A DNA stretch of 64,000 nt from Peteryoungia aggregata LMG 23059 (GCF_030814435.1 NZ_JAUSUW010000004.1:310001-374000); one strand, 5' to 3'. Shown: positions 28,256-37,349, numbered from the stretch's first letter. Notes: generated from the sequence alone by a model not told the origin. A program made the numbers and translations.

Positions 28256-29230
28256 ATGAAGACTGCCGCAATGCTCAGCCTCGCCATGGGGCTCACCCTT
28301 GGTTCGGGCGCCGCCTTCGCCCAGGAAATCACGCTGCGCTCCGCCGACATTCATCCAGACGGCTATCCGACGGTCGACGCCGTCAAGTTCATGGGTGAGC
28401 TGGTCTCGCAGAAGACCAATGGCCGCATCAAGATCCAGGTGATGAACAACGCCGCACTCGGCACCGAAAAGGACACGATCGAACAGACCCGCTTCGGCGT
28501 CATCGACATGAACCGCGTCAACAGCGCGCCGTTCAACAACCTGGTTCCCGAGACCGTAGTCTTCGGCCTGCCCTTCCTGTTCCGCGACACCGAACACATG
28601 CACAAGGTGGTCGACGGCGAGATCGGTGACGAAGTGCTGGCCGCCTTCGAACCGCATGGCCTGATCGGGCTTGCCTTCTACGATTCGGGTGCCCGTTCCT
28701 TCTACTCGACCAAGAAGCCGATCAATAGCCTTGCAGACCTCCAGGGCATGAAGGTGCGCGTCCAGCAGTCCGATCTCTGGATCGCGATGATGGAAGCTTT
28801 CGGCGCCAACCCGACGCCGATGCCCTTCGGTGAAGTCTACTCGTCGCTCGAAACCGGCGTCGTGGACGCGGCCGAAAACAACTGGCCGTCCTACGAGTCT
28901 TCACGTCACTTCGAAGTGGCCAAGAGCTATACGCTGACGGAACACTCCCTGACCCCGGAAATCCTCGCGATCTCCAAGATCACCTGGGACAAGCTGACAC
29001 CGGAAGATCAGAAGATCCTGCGGGAGTCTGCGAAGGAGTCGGTCGGCAAGATGCGCGAGCTGTGGCAGGCCCGTGAAAAGGCCGCCGAAGAGAAGATCCG
29101 CGCTTCGGGTGCCAACATCATCACCCCGAACAAGGACGAATTCGTCGCTGCCATGCAGCCCGTCTACGACAAGTTCGTGACCGACCCGAAGATGAAGGAA
29201 CTCGTCGAGCGCGTTCGCGCCGTCAAGTAA
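28256..29230 (+). CDS. TRAP transporter solute-binding protein (DctP type), probable uronate/aldarate
   Basis: A 324-residue periplasmic binding protein. The start at 28256 has an AGGAGG site and a signal peptide (MLSLAMGLTLGSGAAFA). Family features are RSADIHPDGYPTVDAVKFM, the conserved ligand Arg region in LQGMKVRVQQSDLWIAMMEA, and GEVYSSLETGVVDAAENNWP. It lies inside the galacturonate operon between gli and the two TRAP membrane subunits, so the ligand is probably galacturonate or glucuronate. A hairpin on each side suggests that it is made in excess over the membrane subunits. Confidence 0.92.
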   Translation: MKTAAMLSLAMGLTLGSGAAFAQEITLRSADIHPDGYPTVDAVKFMGELVSQKTNGRIKIQVMNNAALGTEKDTIEQTRFGVIDMNRVNSAPFNNLVPETVVFGLPFLFRDTEHMHKVVDGEIGDEVLAAFEPHGLIGLAFYDSGARSFYSTKKPINSLADLQGMKVRVQQSDLWIAMMEAFGANPTPMPFGEVYSSLETGVVDAAENNWPSYESSRHFEVAKSYTLTEHSLTPEILAISKITWDKLTPEDQKILRESAKESVGKMRELWQAREKAAEEKIRASGANIITPNKDEFVAAMQPVYDKFVTDPKMKELVERVRAVK

Positions 29231-29240
29231 GCAGCACACG

Positions 29241-29272
29241 GACCGACCGCATCCTGATGCGGCCGGTCTTTT
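29241..29272 (+). terminator. attenuator hairpin between dctP and dctQ
   Basis: The stem GACCG-A-CCGCAT / ATGCGG-C-CGGTC with one mismatch and loop CCTG is followed by TTTT. It probably lowers read-through into dctQM relative to the binding protein. Confidence 0.6.
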
Positions 29273-29297
29273 CATTTTCTGGATTTCGGAGGGATCC

Positions 29298-29825
29298 ATG
29301 TCGCGTTTCATGCGGGCTATTCGCCCCGGCCTCAGCTGGTTGAGCCTCGCCTGCCTGTATCTTGCCGGCCTCGGCGTCGTCCTGATGACCATTATCATCG
29401 GCTGGCAGGTGTTCGGCCGCTACGTACTCAATGACACACCCAGCTGGTCGGAGCCCCTGTCGCTGCAGTTGATGTCCTGGTTCATTCTGCTCGGTGCAGC
29501 TGTCGGCGTGCGCGAAAGCGTGCATCTGGGGCTCGATATCGTGCGCTACAACATGCCGCCCAGCGTCCAGCGCCTGATGGATCTCATCAGCCTTGGCCTG
29601 ATCTGCATCTTTGGCGGCGCCATGTCCTACTACGGCACGCAGCTCGCCATGGGCACCTGGACGGCACGCATTCCGGTTCTCGGATGGCCGGGCGGGATCG
29701 ATTTCATTCCTCTCATTGTCGGCGGGGCGCTGATCGCCGTTTTCGCGCTCGAACGTTTCATTGATACGTTCATCGGCCAGGTCGAAGCGGTCGCCGGCGA
29801 AAACGCTCAGGCTGAGGTACTCTGA
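29298..29825 (+). CDS. TRAP transporter small permease (DctQ type)
   Basis: A 175-residue inner-membrane protein with four hydrophobic helices: LSWLSLACLYLAGLGVVLMT, the SLQLMSWFILLGAAVGVRES segment containing the DctQ signature, ISLGLICIFGGAMSYYG, and FIPLIVGGALIAVFALE. The small subunit packs against DctM and docks the binding protein. GGAGGG precedes the ATG. Its stop overlaps the dctM start by one base (TGATG at 29823-29827). Confidence 0.9.
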   Translation: MSRFMRAIRPGLSWLSLACLYLAGLGVVLMTIIIGWQVFGRYVLNDTPSWSEPLSLQLMSWFILLGAAVGVRESVHLGLDIVRYNMPPSVQRLMDLISLGLICIFGGAMSYYGTQLAMGTWTARIPVLGWPGGIDFIPLIVGGALIAVFALERFIDTFIGQVEAVAGENAQAEVL

Positions 29826-31105
29826 TGGCCTATACAATTCTCTTCGGCACGTTTGCCTTTCTGATGGTCCTCGGCATGCCGATCGCGTTCTGCCTCGGCA
29901 TCGCCTCGCTGGCCACAGTGCTCTACATCGGTATCCCGCCGATCGTTATCTTCCAGCAATTGAACTCCGGGATGAATGTCTTCGCCATGATGGCGATCCC
30001 GTTCTTCATCTTCGCCGGCGACTTGATGGTGCGTGGCGGCATCGCCTTCCGTCTGGTGCGTTTCGCATCTGGCTTCGTCGGCCACATGCGTGGCGGTCTC
30101 GGTCAGGTGAACATCGTGTCGTCAACGCTGTTCGGCGGCATTTCAGGTTCGGCCGTCGCCGACGCTTCGGCGATCGGTGGCCTCATGGTGCCGCAAATGG
30201 CGGCGCGTGGTTACGACCGCGGATACGCCGTCAATGTGACGATCAGTTCTGCGCTGATAGCCCTGCTGATCCCGCCATCGCACAACATGATTCTTTATTC
30301 GATCTCGGCCGGCGGGACCGTGTCGGTCGCGGATCTGTTCACCGCCGGCATCATTCCGGGCCTTCTGCTGACCGTCGCATTGATGATCACGGCCTATGTC
30401 GTCGCGCGGAAGCGTGGCTACCCCGCCGAACCCTTTCCGGGTTTCGGAAAGCTGCTGATCTTCTTCTTTGCGGCTCTGCCCGGCCTGTTGCTGATCGCCA
30501 TCATCTTCGGCGGTGTCCGCTCCGGCGTCTTCACAGCCACCGAGAGTTCCTGCATCGCCGTCATCTATGCGTTTCTGGTCGCCGTTCTCGTCTACCGCGA
30601 ACTCGACTGGAGCGGCTTCATCGAAGCAATTCTCGGCGCCGTGAAAACCACCTCGCTGGTGCTTCTGGTGATCGGCATGGCTGCCGCGTTCGCCTGGCTG
30701 ATGTCATTTCTTCAGGTTCAGATGACCCTGATACAGGTGGTCAAGTCGGTATCGGACAATCCGATGGTGGTTCTGCTGCTGATCACTGTCGCTCTGCTTC
30801 TTCTTGGCACATTCATGGACATGGCCCCGCTGGTCATCATCACAACGCCCGTCTTCTTGCCAATCGTCCAGGCCTTCGGCATCGATCCGGTGCATTTCGG
30901 TGTCATCATGATCCTGAATGCCGGCATCGGCCTGATCACGCCACCGGTGGGCACGGTGCTCTTTGTTGGCTGCGCCGTGGGCAAGATCTCCATACGCGAA
31001 GCGATGCAGACCATCTGGCCGTTTTTCGGAGCCTGCGTGGCGGTGCTGCTGATGGTGACGTTCATTCCCGAGATCTCGCTCTGGCTGCCGGCGCAGTTCA
31101 AGTGA
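29825..31105 (+). CDS. TRAP transporter large permease (DctM type)
   Basis: A 426-residue, roughly twelve-helix sodium-coupled transporter subunit. DctM signatures include MNVFAMMAIPFFIFAGDLMV, NIVSSTLFGGISGSAVADAS and, in the second half, LITPPVGTVLFVGCAVGKIS. It works with the adjacent DctP and DctQ for probable uronate uptake and is the last gene before a strong terminator. Confidence 0.93.
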   Translation: MAYTILFGTFAFLMVLGMPIAFCLGIASLATVLYIGIPPIVIFQQLNSGMNVFAMMAIPFFIFAGDLMVRGGIAFRLVRFASGFVGHMRGGLGQVNIVSSTLFGGISGSAVADASAIGGLMVPQMAARGYDRGYAVNVTISSALIALLIPPSHNMILYSISAGGTVSVADLFTAGIIPGLLLTVALMITAYVVARKRGYPAEPFPGFGKLLIFFFAALPGLLLIAIIFGGVRSGVFTATESSCIAVIYAFLVAVLVYRELDWSGFIEAILGAVKTTSLVLLVIGMAAAFAWLMSFLQVQMTLIQVVKSVSDNPMVVLLLITVALLLLGTFMDMAPLVIITTPVFLPIVQAFGIDPVHFGVIMILNAGIGLITPPVGTVLFVGCAVGKISIREAMQTIWPFFGACVAVLLMVTFIPEISLWLPAQFK

Positions 31106-31137
31106 TCCTCCGCCCTCGTCCGTTCGAGGGATTTGAC

Positions 31138-31165
31138 AGCAGGGGCTTTGGCCCCTGCTTTTTTT
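31138..31165 (+). terminator. rho-independent terminator of the uronate operon
   Basis: The stem AGCAGGGGC / GCCCCTGCT with loop TTTG is followed by a run of seven Ts, 33 bases after the dctM stop. This is the strongest intrinsic terminator in the window. Confidence 0.9.
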
Positions 31166-31184
31166 GTAGCTGCGCCTGCGCACT

Positions 31185-31214
31185 TTGCGCATGCCGATGC
31201 AGCTAATTGCGCAT
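31185..31214 (+). promoter_or_regulatory. direct repeat TTGCGCAT upstream of ocd
   Basis: TTGCGCAT occurs at 31185-31192 and 31207-31214, 22 bp apart or two helical turns on the same face, about 90-120 bases before the ocd start. This could be a regulator site, for example of an Lrp/AsnC protein; no regulator gene is adjacent. Confidence 0.3.
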
Positions 31215-31303
31215 AAGATCGTGCAAAATGACAGATTATCGCCGTTTCGGCATACCCAGACCACCGCTAGACTTCGTCCAGCCTCGTTTTCAACCGGTGG
31301 ATC

Positions 31304-32356
31304 ATGACAGCGCCAGCCCCTTCGGAAAAAGCCCTCGTCCCCTTTGTCAGCGTCGAGAACATGATGCGGCTCGTGCATCATATCGGCATCGAACGGGTGC
31401 TCACCGAGCTGACCGACGTTATCGAGGCCGACTTCAGGCGGTGGGAGCTGTTCGACAAGACGCCGCGCGTTGCCTCGCATTCGCGGGAAGGCGTCATTGA
31501 GCTGATGCCGACATCGGATGGCGAGATCTATTCGTTCAAGTATGTGAACGGTCACCCGAAGAACATGGCGGAGGGTCTGCAGACCGTGACCGCCTTCGGC
31601 CTGCTCGCCGACGTTTCCACCGGCTATCCAGTCCTCTTGACCGAGATGACGCTGCTGACCGCCCTTCGAACCGCCGCAACGTCCGCCATGGCGGCACGTC
31701 ATCTTGCTCCAAAGGGAGCGACCACGATGGCGATGATCGGCAATGGTGCCCAGGCGGAGTTCCAGGCGCTGGCCATGAAGGCGGTGCTTGGTATTACCCA
31801 TGTGCGGCTGTTCGACATCGACCCCAAGGCGACCGAGAAAACACGTCGGAATCTCGAAGGCTCCGGCCTCACTGTCATGGCCTGCGAGACGTCCCAGGCT
31901 GCTATCGAGGGCGCCCAGATCATCACGACCTGCACCGCCGACAAGCAGTATGCGACAATCCTGACCGACAACATGGTCGGGGCCGGCGTGCATATCAACG
32001 CGATCGGCGGCGACTGTCCCGGTAAGACGGAACTGCACCGCGACATCCTCTCGCGCGCCGAAACATTCGTCGAATATCCGCCGCAGACGCGGATCGAAGG
32101 CGAGATCCAGCAGATGGCGCCTGATTATCCCGTGACGGAGCTCTGGCAGGTGGTCACCGGCCAGGCGGCGGGTCGGCGCGATGAAAAGCAGATCACCCTG
32201 TTCGACAGCGTCGGTTTTGCGATCGAGGATTTTTCGGCTCTTCGTTATGTGCGTGACCGCGTCCGTGGCACGGCCTTCTTCCAGTCCGTTGACCTGATCG
32301 CCGACCCGGACGATCCGCGCGACCTGTTCGGCATGCTGCAACGCGCGAAGGACTGA
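31304..32356 (+). CDS. ornithine cyclodeaminase family protein
   Basis: A 350-residue NAD-dependent enzyme of the ornithine cyclodeaminase/mu-crystallin family. Signatures are SFKYVNGHPKN with the substrate Lys, TALRTAATSAMAARHLAP, the Rossmann loop MIGNGAQAEFQALAM, and HINAIGGDCPGKTEL near the catalytic Asp. True ornithine cyclodeaminases make proline and ammonia from ornithine; the length and these motifs are consistent. It is monocistronic, after the uronate terminator. A related amino- or imino-acid reductase activity cannot be excluded. Confidence 0.88.
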   Translation: MTAPAPSEKALVPFVSVENMMRLVHHIGIERVLTELTDVIEADFRRWELFDKTPRVASHSREGVIELMPTSDGEIYSFKYVNGHPKNMAEGLQTVTAFGLLADVSTGYPVLLTEMTLLTALRTAATSAMAARHLAPKGATTMAMIGNGAQAEFQALAMKAVLGITHVRLFDIDPKATEKTRRNLEGSGLTVMACETSQAAIEGAQIITTCTADKQYATILTDNMVGAGVHINAIGGDCPGKTELHRDILSRAETFVEYPPQTRIEGEIQQMAPDYPVTELWQVVTGQAAGRRDEKQITLFDSVGFAIEDFSALRYVRDRVRGTAFFQSVDLIADPDDPRDLFGMLQRAKD

Positions 32357-32444
32357 TGTTTCCCGTGAGGAAGCACTCGTCTAATTTAAGCGGACGGAAA
32401 TGTTTGGGATTTATGGTCTCCGGATGGCGAGGGAGCATGCCCGA

Positions 32445-33443
32445 ATGAACGAAGTCGAACGCTTACGCATACTCGGTCAATACGGCATCCTCGATACGCC
32501 GAACGAAGAACCCTTTGAACGGATCGCGGCGCTGGCGCGCCTGATCTTTGAAACCCCGATCGTGCTCATCTCATTCGTGGACGACCGGCGTCAGTGGTTC
32601 AAGACGAATATCGGTGTCGATTTTCGCGAAACACCGCGCGAGCAGGCCTTCTGCAACGAGACCATCCGCAGCGATGAGGTTCTGGTCATCTCCGACGCAG
32701 AACACGACATCCGGACGGCGCGAAACCCACTCGTGACCGGGATCCCGCATATTCGCTTTTATGCAGGCGCGCCACTTGTGACGCCCGAGAAAGCGCGCCT
32801 GGGATCACTGTGTGTCATCGATCGCGAACCGCGGCGCTTCGACGAGCGACAGAAGGCGATCCTCCAATCGCTCGCTGGCCTTGTCATGAAGGAAATGGAA
32901 CTCCGGCGGCAAACCGATCAAGACTGGCTGACGGGTGCCACGTCTCGCCTTGCTTTCCAGGCCGCAGTGGAACGGCTCGTCGAACGCGAAGAGCCTCCGT
33001 CGATCGGCCTGATCAGCTTCGATATCGACCACTTCAAGCAGATCAACGACCGGTTTGGGCATCTGGCCGGCGATCGGGTGCTGATCGAGGTGGTGGATGT
33101 CTGCAGGACTGCCCTGCGTGACTGCGACGTGATCTCGCGGCTGGGGGGTGAGGAATTCGCCGTTCTTCTGCCGGGCGCAACGGCCAACAGCGCATTTGCG
33201 ATTGCCGAACGTCTGCGACAGGCGATCGAGGCCTCGCGCTGTCCGGAGATGGATGGAACTGTGACAGCGAGTTTCGGTGTCACCATGTTTGAGCCTAGCG
33301 ACCAGAGTCTGGCAGATGCACTGCGTCGTGCGGACGAGGCTCTCTATCGATCCAAGGCGAACGGTCGCAACCGCGTCACCTGCTCATGGGTGCAGTCAGG
33401 CGATATCCCGAATGGCAACCGGATTGCCGGCAATGGGATATAA
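32445..33443 (+). CDS. GAF-GGDEF diguanylate cyclase
   Basis: A soluble 332-residue c-di-GMP synthase. The N-terminal GAF domain (about residues 15-155) includes FERIAALARLIFETPIVLIS, AFCNETIRSDEVLVISDA and GSLCVIDREPRRF. The GGDEF domain has DIDHFKQINDRFGHLAGD, the active-site GGEEF, and an upstream product-inhibition I-site RDCD exactly five residues before it. The ATG at 32445 was chosen because conserved sequence starts there and GAGGGAG lies upstream; starts at 32400 or 32424 add short extensions. It makes the second messenger that controls LapG-type adhesin release in other bacteria, but it lies 10 kb from the adhesin locus. Convergent with recX. Confidence 0.88.
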   Translation: MNEVERLRILGQYGILDTPNEEPFERIAALARLIFETPIVLISFVDDRRQWFKTNIGVDFRETPREQAFCNETIRSDEVLVISDAEHDIRTARNPLVTGIPHIRFYAGAPLVTPEKARLGSLCVIDREPRRFDERQKAILQSLAGLVMKEMELRRQTDQDWLTGATSRLAFQAAVERLVEREEPPSIGLISFDIDHFKQINDRFGHLAGDRVLIEVVDVCRTALRDCDVISRLGGEEFAVLLPGATANSAFAIAERLRQAIEASRCPEMDGTVTASFGVTMFEPSDQSLADALRRADEALYRSKANGRNRVTCSWVQSGDIPNGNRIAGNGI

Positions 33444-33482
33444 AATCGCAAACGCTCTCGTTCGCATTCTGCAAGCCACCGA

Positions 33483-34040
33483 TCACGGCGAGCCGAGGAG
33501 GATATCCTCGGCCTCGTCACGCTCCAAGTCGAGAACCCGCTTTGCGAGATCGAAGCTGAAGCCCTGTCGCGCAAAGGAGGAGATTTCCTTCGTCCAGCGC
33601 GCTTCATCCGCTTCCACATCGGGGCGCCGGAAGGGGCCGAAGGCCTTCTTGCGGGCATAGACGATGGCTGCGCGTAGATCATCGGCATCAAGAAGAACCG
33701 ATGTGACAATACTCTTGTCGACACCTTTTTCGGCGAGCTTGCGGGCGATTGCCCGTTTGGAGCGACCGCTGCGGGCAGCCGAGTTCGCCCGGATCTCAGC
33801 GTAATTCTGATCGTCGAGCGCCTTCATGCTGCGGCCGAAGGCGAGCGCCGTTTCTGCCAGCGCATTGACCTGCGCCTCGGTTATATCCTCAAACTTCGTC
33901 CGGGCCTTGCGCTTGATGGCATCGGCCAGTTCCCGCTCCGTCATCATACGCTTGGCGAGCCGGTAGGCAGCGGAATTCTTCGCCCAGGCGAGCATCCGTG
34001 GCGTGGGCTGGTTGTCGTTGGTGTCCGAGGAAGCGTCCAT
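33483..34040 (-). CDS. recX: RecX family regulatory protein
   Basis: A 185-residue protein with RecX three-helix repeats: AKNSAAYRLAKRMMTERELADAI followed by a KRAIARKLAEKGVDKSIV repeat and a third near FARQGFSFDLAKRVLDLER. RecX binds RecA filaments and limits their activity. Unlike the classical arrangement, recA is not adjacent; it converges on the diguanylate cyclase gene with about 40 bp between stops. Confidence 0.82.
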   Translation of the reverse strand: MDASSDTNDNQPTPRMLAWAKNSAAYRLAKRMMTERELADAIKRKARTKFEDITEAQVNALAETALAFGRSMKALDDQNYAEIRANSAARSGRSKRAIARKLAEKGVDKSIVTSVLLDADDLRAAIVYARKKAFGPFRRPDVEADEARWTKEISSFARQGFSFDLAKRVLDLERDEAEDILLGSP

Positions 34041-34099
34041 AACCCCGTCTCCCAGCTTCCCAGGTCGTCGTCAACCATGAAGCGACGCGGCGGGGACCG

Positions 34100-34822
34100 T
34101 CAGTGCGACCTCAGCCAATCCGCGAGTTCGGCCTCTGCGCGTTCAAGGGCGCTATAGTTCAGAAGCTTACGCAAAAGAGCAACCGTCACGGCGCGGGCGC
34201 GCAGGTTATAGCGCCCCTCGTCCGCCTCTTCCGTCGACATCTGGTAGACACCGAGCTTCTCGTAGAGCTGCTGCAACCGGTTTTGCACGCTGCGCAGCGA
34301 CAGGCCACGGCGGCGGGCGATGGTACGATCGGTGAGGCCGAGCGCGATATCGACGAGGATTTCGTATTCGCTGTCGCTGAAGCCTTTCACCTGCCCAAGG
34401 CTCTTCTGCTGCATGCCGCGAACCTCGCGGTCGATCACGCATTGCGCCTCGACGAAAATGCTGCGCAGCGCGAGCTTCAGGCGTTCGTCGGAGGCGGATT
34501 TCAGGACATAGCCATAGGCAGCCCCGTCAGGCACGATACGGGAAACGCCGCGCACATAGGCTTCATCCGAATAGTTCGACCAGAATAGGATGCGGGTATC
34601 CGGCCGCTCCTTCCAGATCGTTCGCGCCGCCTCGATGCCATTGCGGGCATTCATCTGCAGATCCATCACGATATGGGCGGACTTGTGCTCGCGGGCCATC
34701 TTTTCTCCGTCGGCACCATTCTCCGCTTCCAGCACATCCCGGCATTCCGGCAGGGCAGCACAGACCGCCTCCAGCAGATAGGAGCGATGCAGGGGATCGT
34801 CCTCCACAATCAGGACCTTCAT
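34100..34822 (-). CDS. NarL/LuxR-family response regulator
   Basis: A 240-residue two-component output protein. The receiver domain has the acidic pair in VLIVEDDPLH, the phosphoacceptor Asp in AHIVMDLQMNARNG, and the Lys in YGYVLKSASDERL. The C-terminal LuxR-type helix-turn-helix is GFSDSEYEILVDIALGLTDR followed by TIARRRGLSLRSVQNRLQQL. Its ATG overlaps the kinase stop (34819-34822), so the pair is co-translated. Probable targets are the tandem TTGCG-N-CGCAA sites upstream of the divergent sugar ABC operon. Confidence 0.88.
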   Translation of the reverse strand: MKVLIVEDDPLHRSYLLEAVCAALPECRDVLEAENGADGEKMAREHKSAHIVMDLQMNARNGIEAARTIWKERPDTRILFWSNYSDEAYVRGVSRIVPDGAAYGYVLKSASDERLKLALRSIFVEAQCVIDREVRGMQQKSLGQVKGFSDSEYEILVDIALGLTDRTIARRRGLSLRSVQNRLQQLYEKLGVYQMSTEEADEGRYNLRARAVTVALLRKLLNYSALERAEAELADWLRSH

Positions 34823-36063
34823 GCTTCGTCTCCCCTGGCCTTCGTCGCCTGTATCGACAGCGACAGCTGAACGCGCACCGTCGTCCCCTCCCCCTCACGG
34901 TTGGCACCGATGGCAAACTTCGCCGAGATCAGGCGTGCGCGGGTCATCATGTTGTCGATCCCGCCGCCTTCACCACGCGCGCCCCGCGACAGGCCGCGCC
35001 CGTCGTCGCTGACTTCGATGATCACGGACGAACTGCTCGCACGCAGGCGCACGTCGAGGCTTACGGCATGGGCATGCCTGACGGCGTTGTTGATCGCCTC
35101 CTGGGTGATCCGGAACAGCGCGATCCGGACCGTCTGGTCGAGGAGGTCGATCGCCGCTTCGGTCTCGTCTATCAGACGCCAGGAGAGCGTCGCCCCCTGG
35201 TCACGGACGGCGCGGTCCAGATGGTTCTCGATGGCATGGGCGAATCCGAACAATTGCAGGACCGCGGGCTTTGCCTCCTCGATGATCTCGCGGAGGTTTT
35301 GCATGCATTGCTGCAGGCTGCGGGAAACAGGCTCCAGCATTTCCCCGCTCAGGTCCTTTTCCTGCATCATCCGGTCCAGCCGGCGCGACAGCCGCGTGAG
35401 GTCGGCGAGCGTCTGATCATGCAGATCCATGCCAATGCGCTGCCGTTCGCCTTCGAGCGCCTCCGTCAGGTTGAGGGCTCCCAGTCGCAAACCCTCCTCC
35501 CGTGCCCGTGCCTCGGCCTCAATGATCGCCGACTGCTTGGCCTGTTCGGCGGCGCGGAGTGCGAAGAAATAGGGCGACAGGAGGTCTGCGATCGACTGGG
35601 CGTTTTCGACATCCTGGGGCGTATAGAAATCAACCTGATGCGAGGAGCAACTGAGCGCACCGATGACCTCGCCACCGACCTTGAGCGGCACGTGGATGCG
35701 TCCGCGCAGATTGTGTTCGAAGATCGGACGGGTGAAGGGCGTGTCGCTGTGGTAACGGCTCTCCTGCTGCGCATCGGGCGTCAGCAGGAAATCGATTTCG
35801 CCCCAGAGCAGGGTTCGGATCGGGCTGCTGGTGACGGGAGCCGGTGCCGTCTGACCCCAAAAGGTGTCCAAGCCACTTTCATAGGCGGTATGGTACAGCC
35901 CGTTTACCATCATGATGCAGACATCGAGGTGGTCATGCGGCACGATATGCGATACTTCGACGCCGACGGCCTTGATGGCGGATCGGAAATCGAGTTGTCC
36001 GGCCAAAAGCCGTGATATGCCAAGATAATGATCGAGCAATGCCGGTGGCGCGATCTTGAGCAT
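34819..36063 (-). CDS. GAF-domain sensor histidine kinase (HisKA_3/NarX type)
   Basis: A soluble 414-residue kinase. A GAF domain spans about residues 20-170 (HIVPHDHLDVCIMM through PLKVGGEVIGALSCSSHQVD). The HisKA_3 dimerisation domain carries the phospho-His in GERQRIGMDLHDQTLADLTR. The HATPase domain shows the N-box EAINNAVRHAHA and G-boxes EVSDDGRGLSRG and GGGIDNMMTRARL. The ATG at 36063 has GGAGG six bases upstream, whereas the in-frame ATG at 36069 has no spacing to it. Partner of the overlapping response regulator; the signal is unknown, perhaps sugar-related given the divergent importer. Confidence 0.88.
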   Translation of the reverse strand: MLKIAPPALLDHYLGISRLLAGQLDFRSAIKAVGVEVSHIVPHDHLDVCIMMVNGLYHTAYESGLDTFWGQTAPAPVTSSPIRTLLWGEIDFLLTPDAQQESRYHSDTPFTRPIFEHNLRGRIHVPLKVGGEVIGALSCSSHQVDFYTPQDVENAQSIADLLSPYFFALRAAEQAKQSAIIEAEARAREEGLRLGALNLTEALEGERQRIGMDLHDQTLADLTRLSRRLDRMMQEKDLSGEMLEPVSRSLQQCMQNLREIIEEAKPAVLQLFGFAHAIENHLDRAVRDQGATLSWRLIDETEAAIDLLDQTVRIALFRITQEAINNAVRHAHAVSLDVRLRASSSSVIIEVSDDGRGLSRGARGEGGGIDNMMTRARLISAKFAIGANREGEGTTVRVQLSLSIQATKARGDEA

Positions 36064-36132
36064 GGTCATCCTCCCGCGCGGTCACTCCCCTGACCGCACT
36101 CCCCCTCATAACACATGGCCACCTCTCCGTCG

Positions 36133-36171
36133 TCTTGCGAGATCCCGCATGTTCTTGCGTAGATCCCGCAA
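36133..36171. promoter_or_regulatory. tandem TTGCG-N6/7-CGCA operator-like repeats
   Basis: Two near-identical units, TCTTGCGAGATCCCGCA (36133-36149) and TCTTGCGTAGATCCCGCA (36153-36170), start 20 bp apart, and each is itself an interrupted palindrome. They lie between the divergent kinase and sugar-binding-protein genes, a likely binding site for the LuxR-type regulator. Confidence 0.5.
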
Positions 36172-36324
36172 ACGTCCTGCCGAGCGCGACCTCGACAGTC
36201 GGCGCCATTCCATCCATCCTCATCCCGCCGAGAAGAGGAACTCGGCGGGGAATTCAGACCGGGAGACACCCGGCTGTTTGGAGGAAACCGGCGACAAGCG
36301 CGCCGGACAACAGGGAGTGAGATC

Positions 36325-37341
36325 ATGAAGACCAGCAGATACCTTCTGGCGAGCGCGGCACTGTGCCTTCTCGCCACATCCATGCCCGCACTGGCCGACA
36401 CCTCGGGCAAGAAGATTGCCCTTTCGAACAATTATGCCGGCAATTCCTGGCGCCAGGCCATGCTGACCAGCTGGGAAAAGGTGACCGGCGAGGCTGTCAA
36501 GGCCGGACAGGTCGCAGCCGCCGACGCCTTCACCACCGCCGAAAACCAGGCGACCGAACAGGCAGCCCAGATCCAGAACATGATCCTGCAGGGCTATGAT
36601 GCCATCGTCATCAATGCTGCTTCGCCGACGGCGCTGAACGGCGCCGTCAAGGAGGCCTGTGACGCCGGCATCACCGTCGTCTCCTTCGACGGCATCGTCA
36701 CCGAACCCTGTGCCTGGCGCATCGCCGTCGACTTCAAGGAAATGGGGCGCAGCCAGGTCGAATATCTCTCCGGCAAGCTGCCGCAGGGCGGCAACCTGCT
36801 CGAAATCCGCGGCCTTGCCGGCGTCTTCGTCGATGACGAAATCTCGGCCGGCATCCATGAAGGCGTGAAGCAGTTCCCGCAGTTCAAGATCGTCGGCTCC
36901 GTGCATGGCGACTGGGCGCAGGACGTGGCCCAGAAGGCCGTCGCCGGCATCCTGCCGAGCCTGCCGGAACTGGTCGGCGTCGTGACCCAGGGTGGTGATG
37001 GCTATGGCGCGGCCCAGGCGATTGCGGCTGCCAACCGTCCGATGCCCGTCATCGTCATGGGCAACCGCGAAGACGAGCTGAAATGGTGGAAGGAACAGAA
37101 GGACGCCAACAAGTATGAGACCATGTCGGTCTCGATTGCGCCCGGTGTATCCACGCTTGCCTTCTGGGTCGCCCAGCAGATTCTTGACGGCAAGGAAGTC
37201 AAGAAGGACCTCGTCGTGCCCTTCCTGCGCATCGACCAGGACAACCTCGAAGCAAACCTGGCCAACACCCAGGCCGGCGGCGTCGCCAATGTCGAGTATT
37301 CGCTCGAAGACGCCCAGAAGGTGATCGCGTCCGCCAAGTGA
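36325..37341 (+). CDS. sugar ABC transporter periplasmic binding protein
   Basis: A 338-residue type I binding protein of the ribose/xylose (Peripla_BP_4) group. A signal peptide ends MPALA. Visible features are KIALSNNYAGNSWRQAM at the first strand, QIQNMILQGYDAIVINAASP, GITVVSFDGIVTEPCAW and GVVTQGGDGYGAAQAI at the hinge and ligand region. It is first in a five-gene operon with one ATPase, two permeases and an SMP-30 lactonase. The sugar is not determined; the two-component system divergent from it may sense it or a related signal. Confidence 0.92.
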   Translation: MKTSRYLLASAALCLLATSMPALADTSGKKIALSNNYAGNSWRQAMLTSWEKVTGEAVKAGQVAAADAFTTAENQATEQAAQIQNMILQGYDAIVINAASPTALNGAVKEACDAGITVVSFDGIVTEPCAWRIAVDFKEMGRSQVEYLSGKLPQGGNLLEIRGLAGVFVDDEISAGIHEGVKQFPQFKIVGSVHGDWAQDVAQKAVAGILPSLPELVGVVTQGGDGYGAAQAIAAANRPMPVIVMGNREDELKWWKEQKDANKYETMSVSIAPGVSTLAFWVAQQILDGKEVKKDLVVPFLRIDQDNLEANLANTQAGGVANVEYSLEDAQKVIASAK

Positions 37342-37349
37342 TCGAATGG

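Noticed and set aside
30704-32341. A 545-codon minus-strand frame
   Set aside because: It runs antisense through dctM, a strong terminator and ocd, with no domain.
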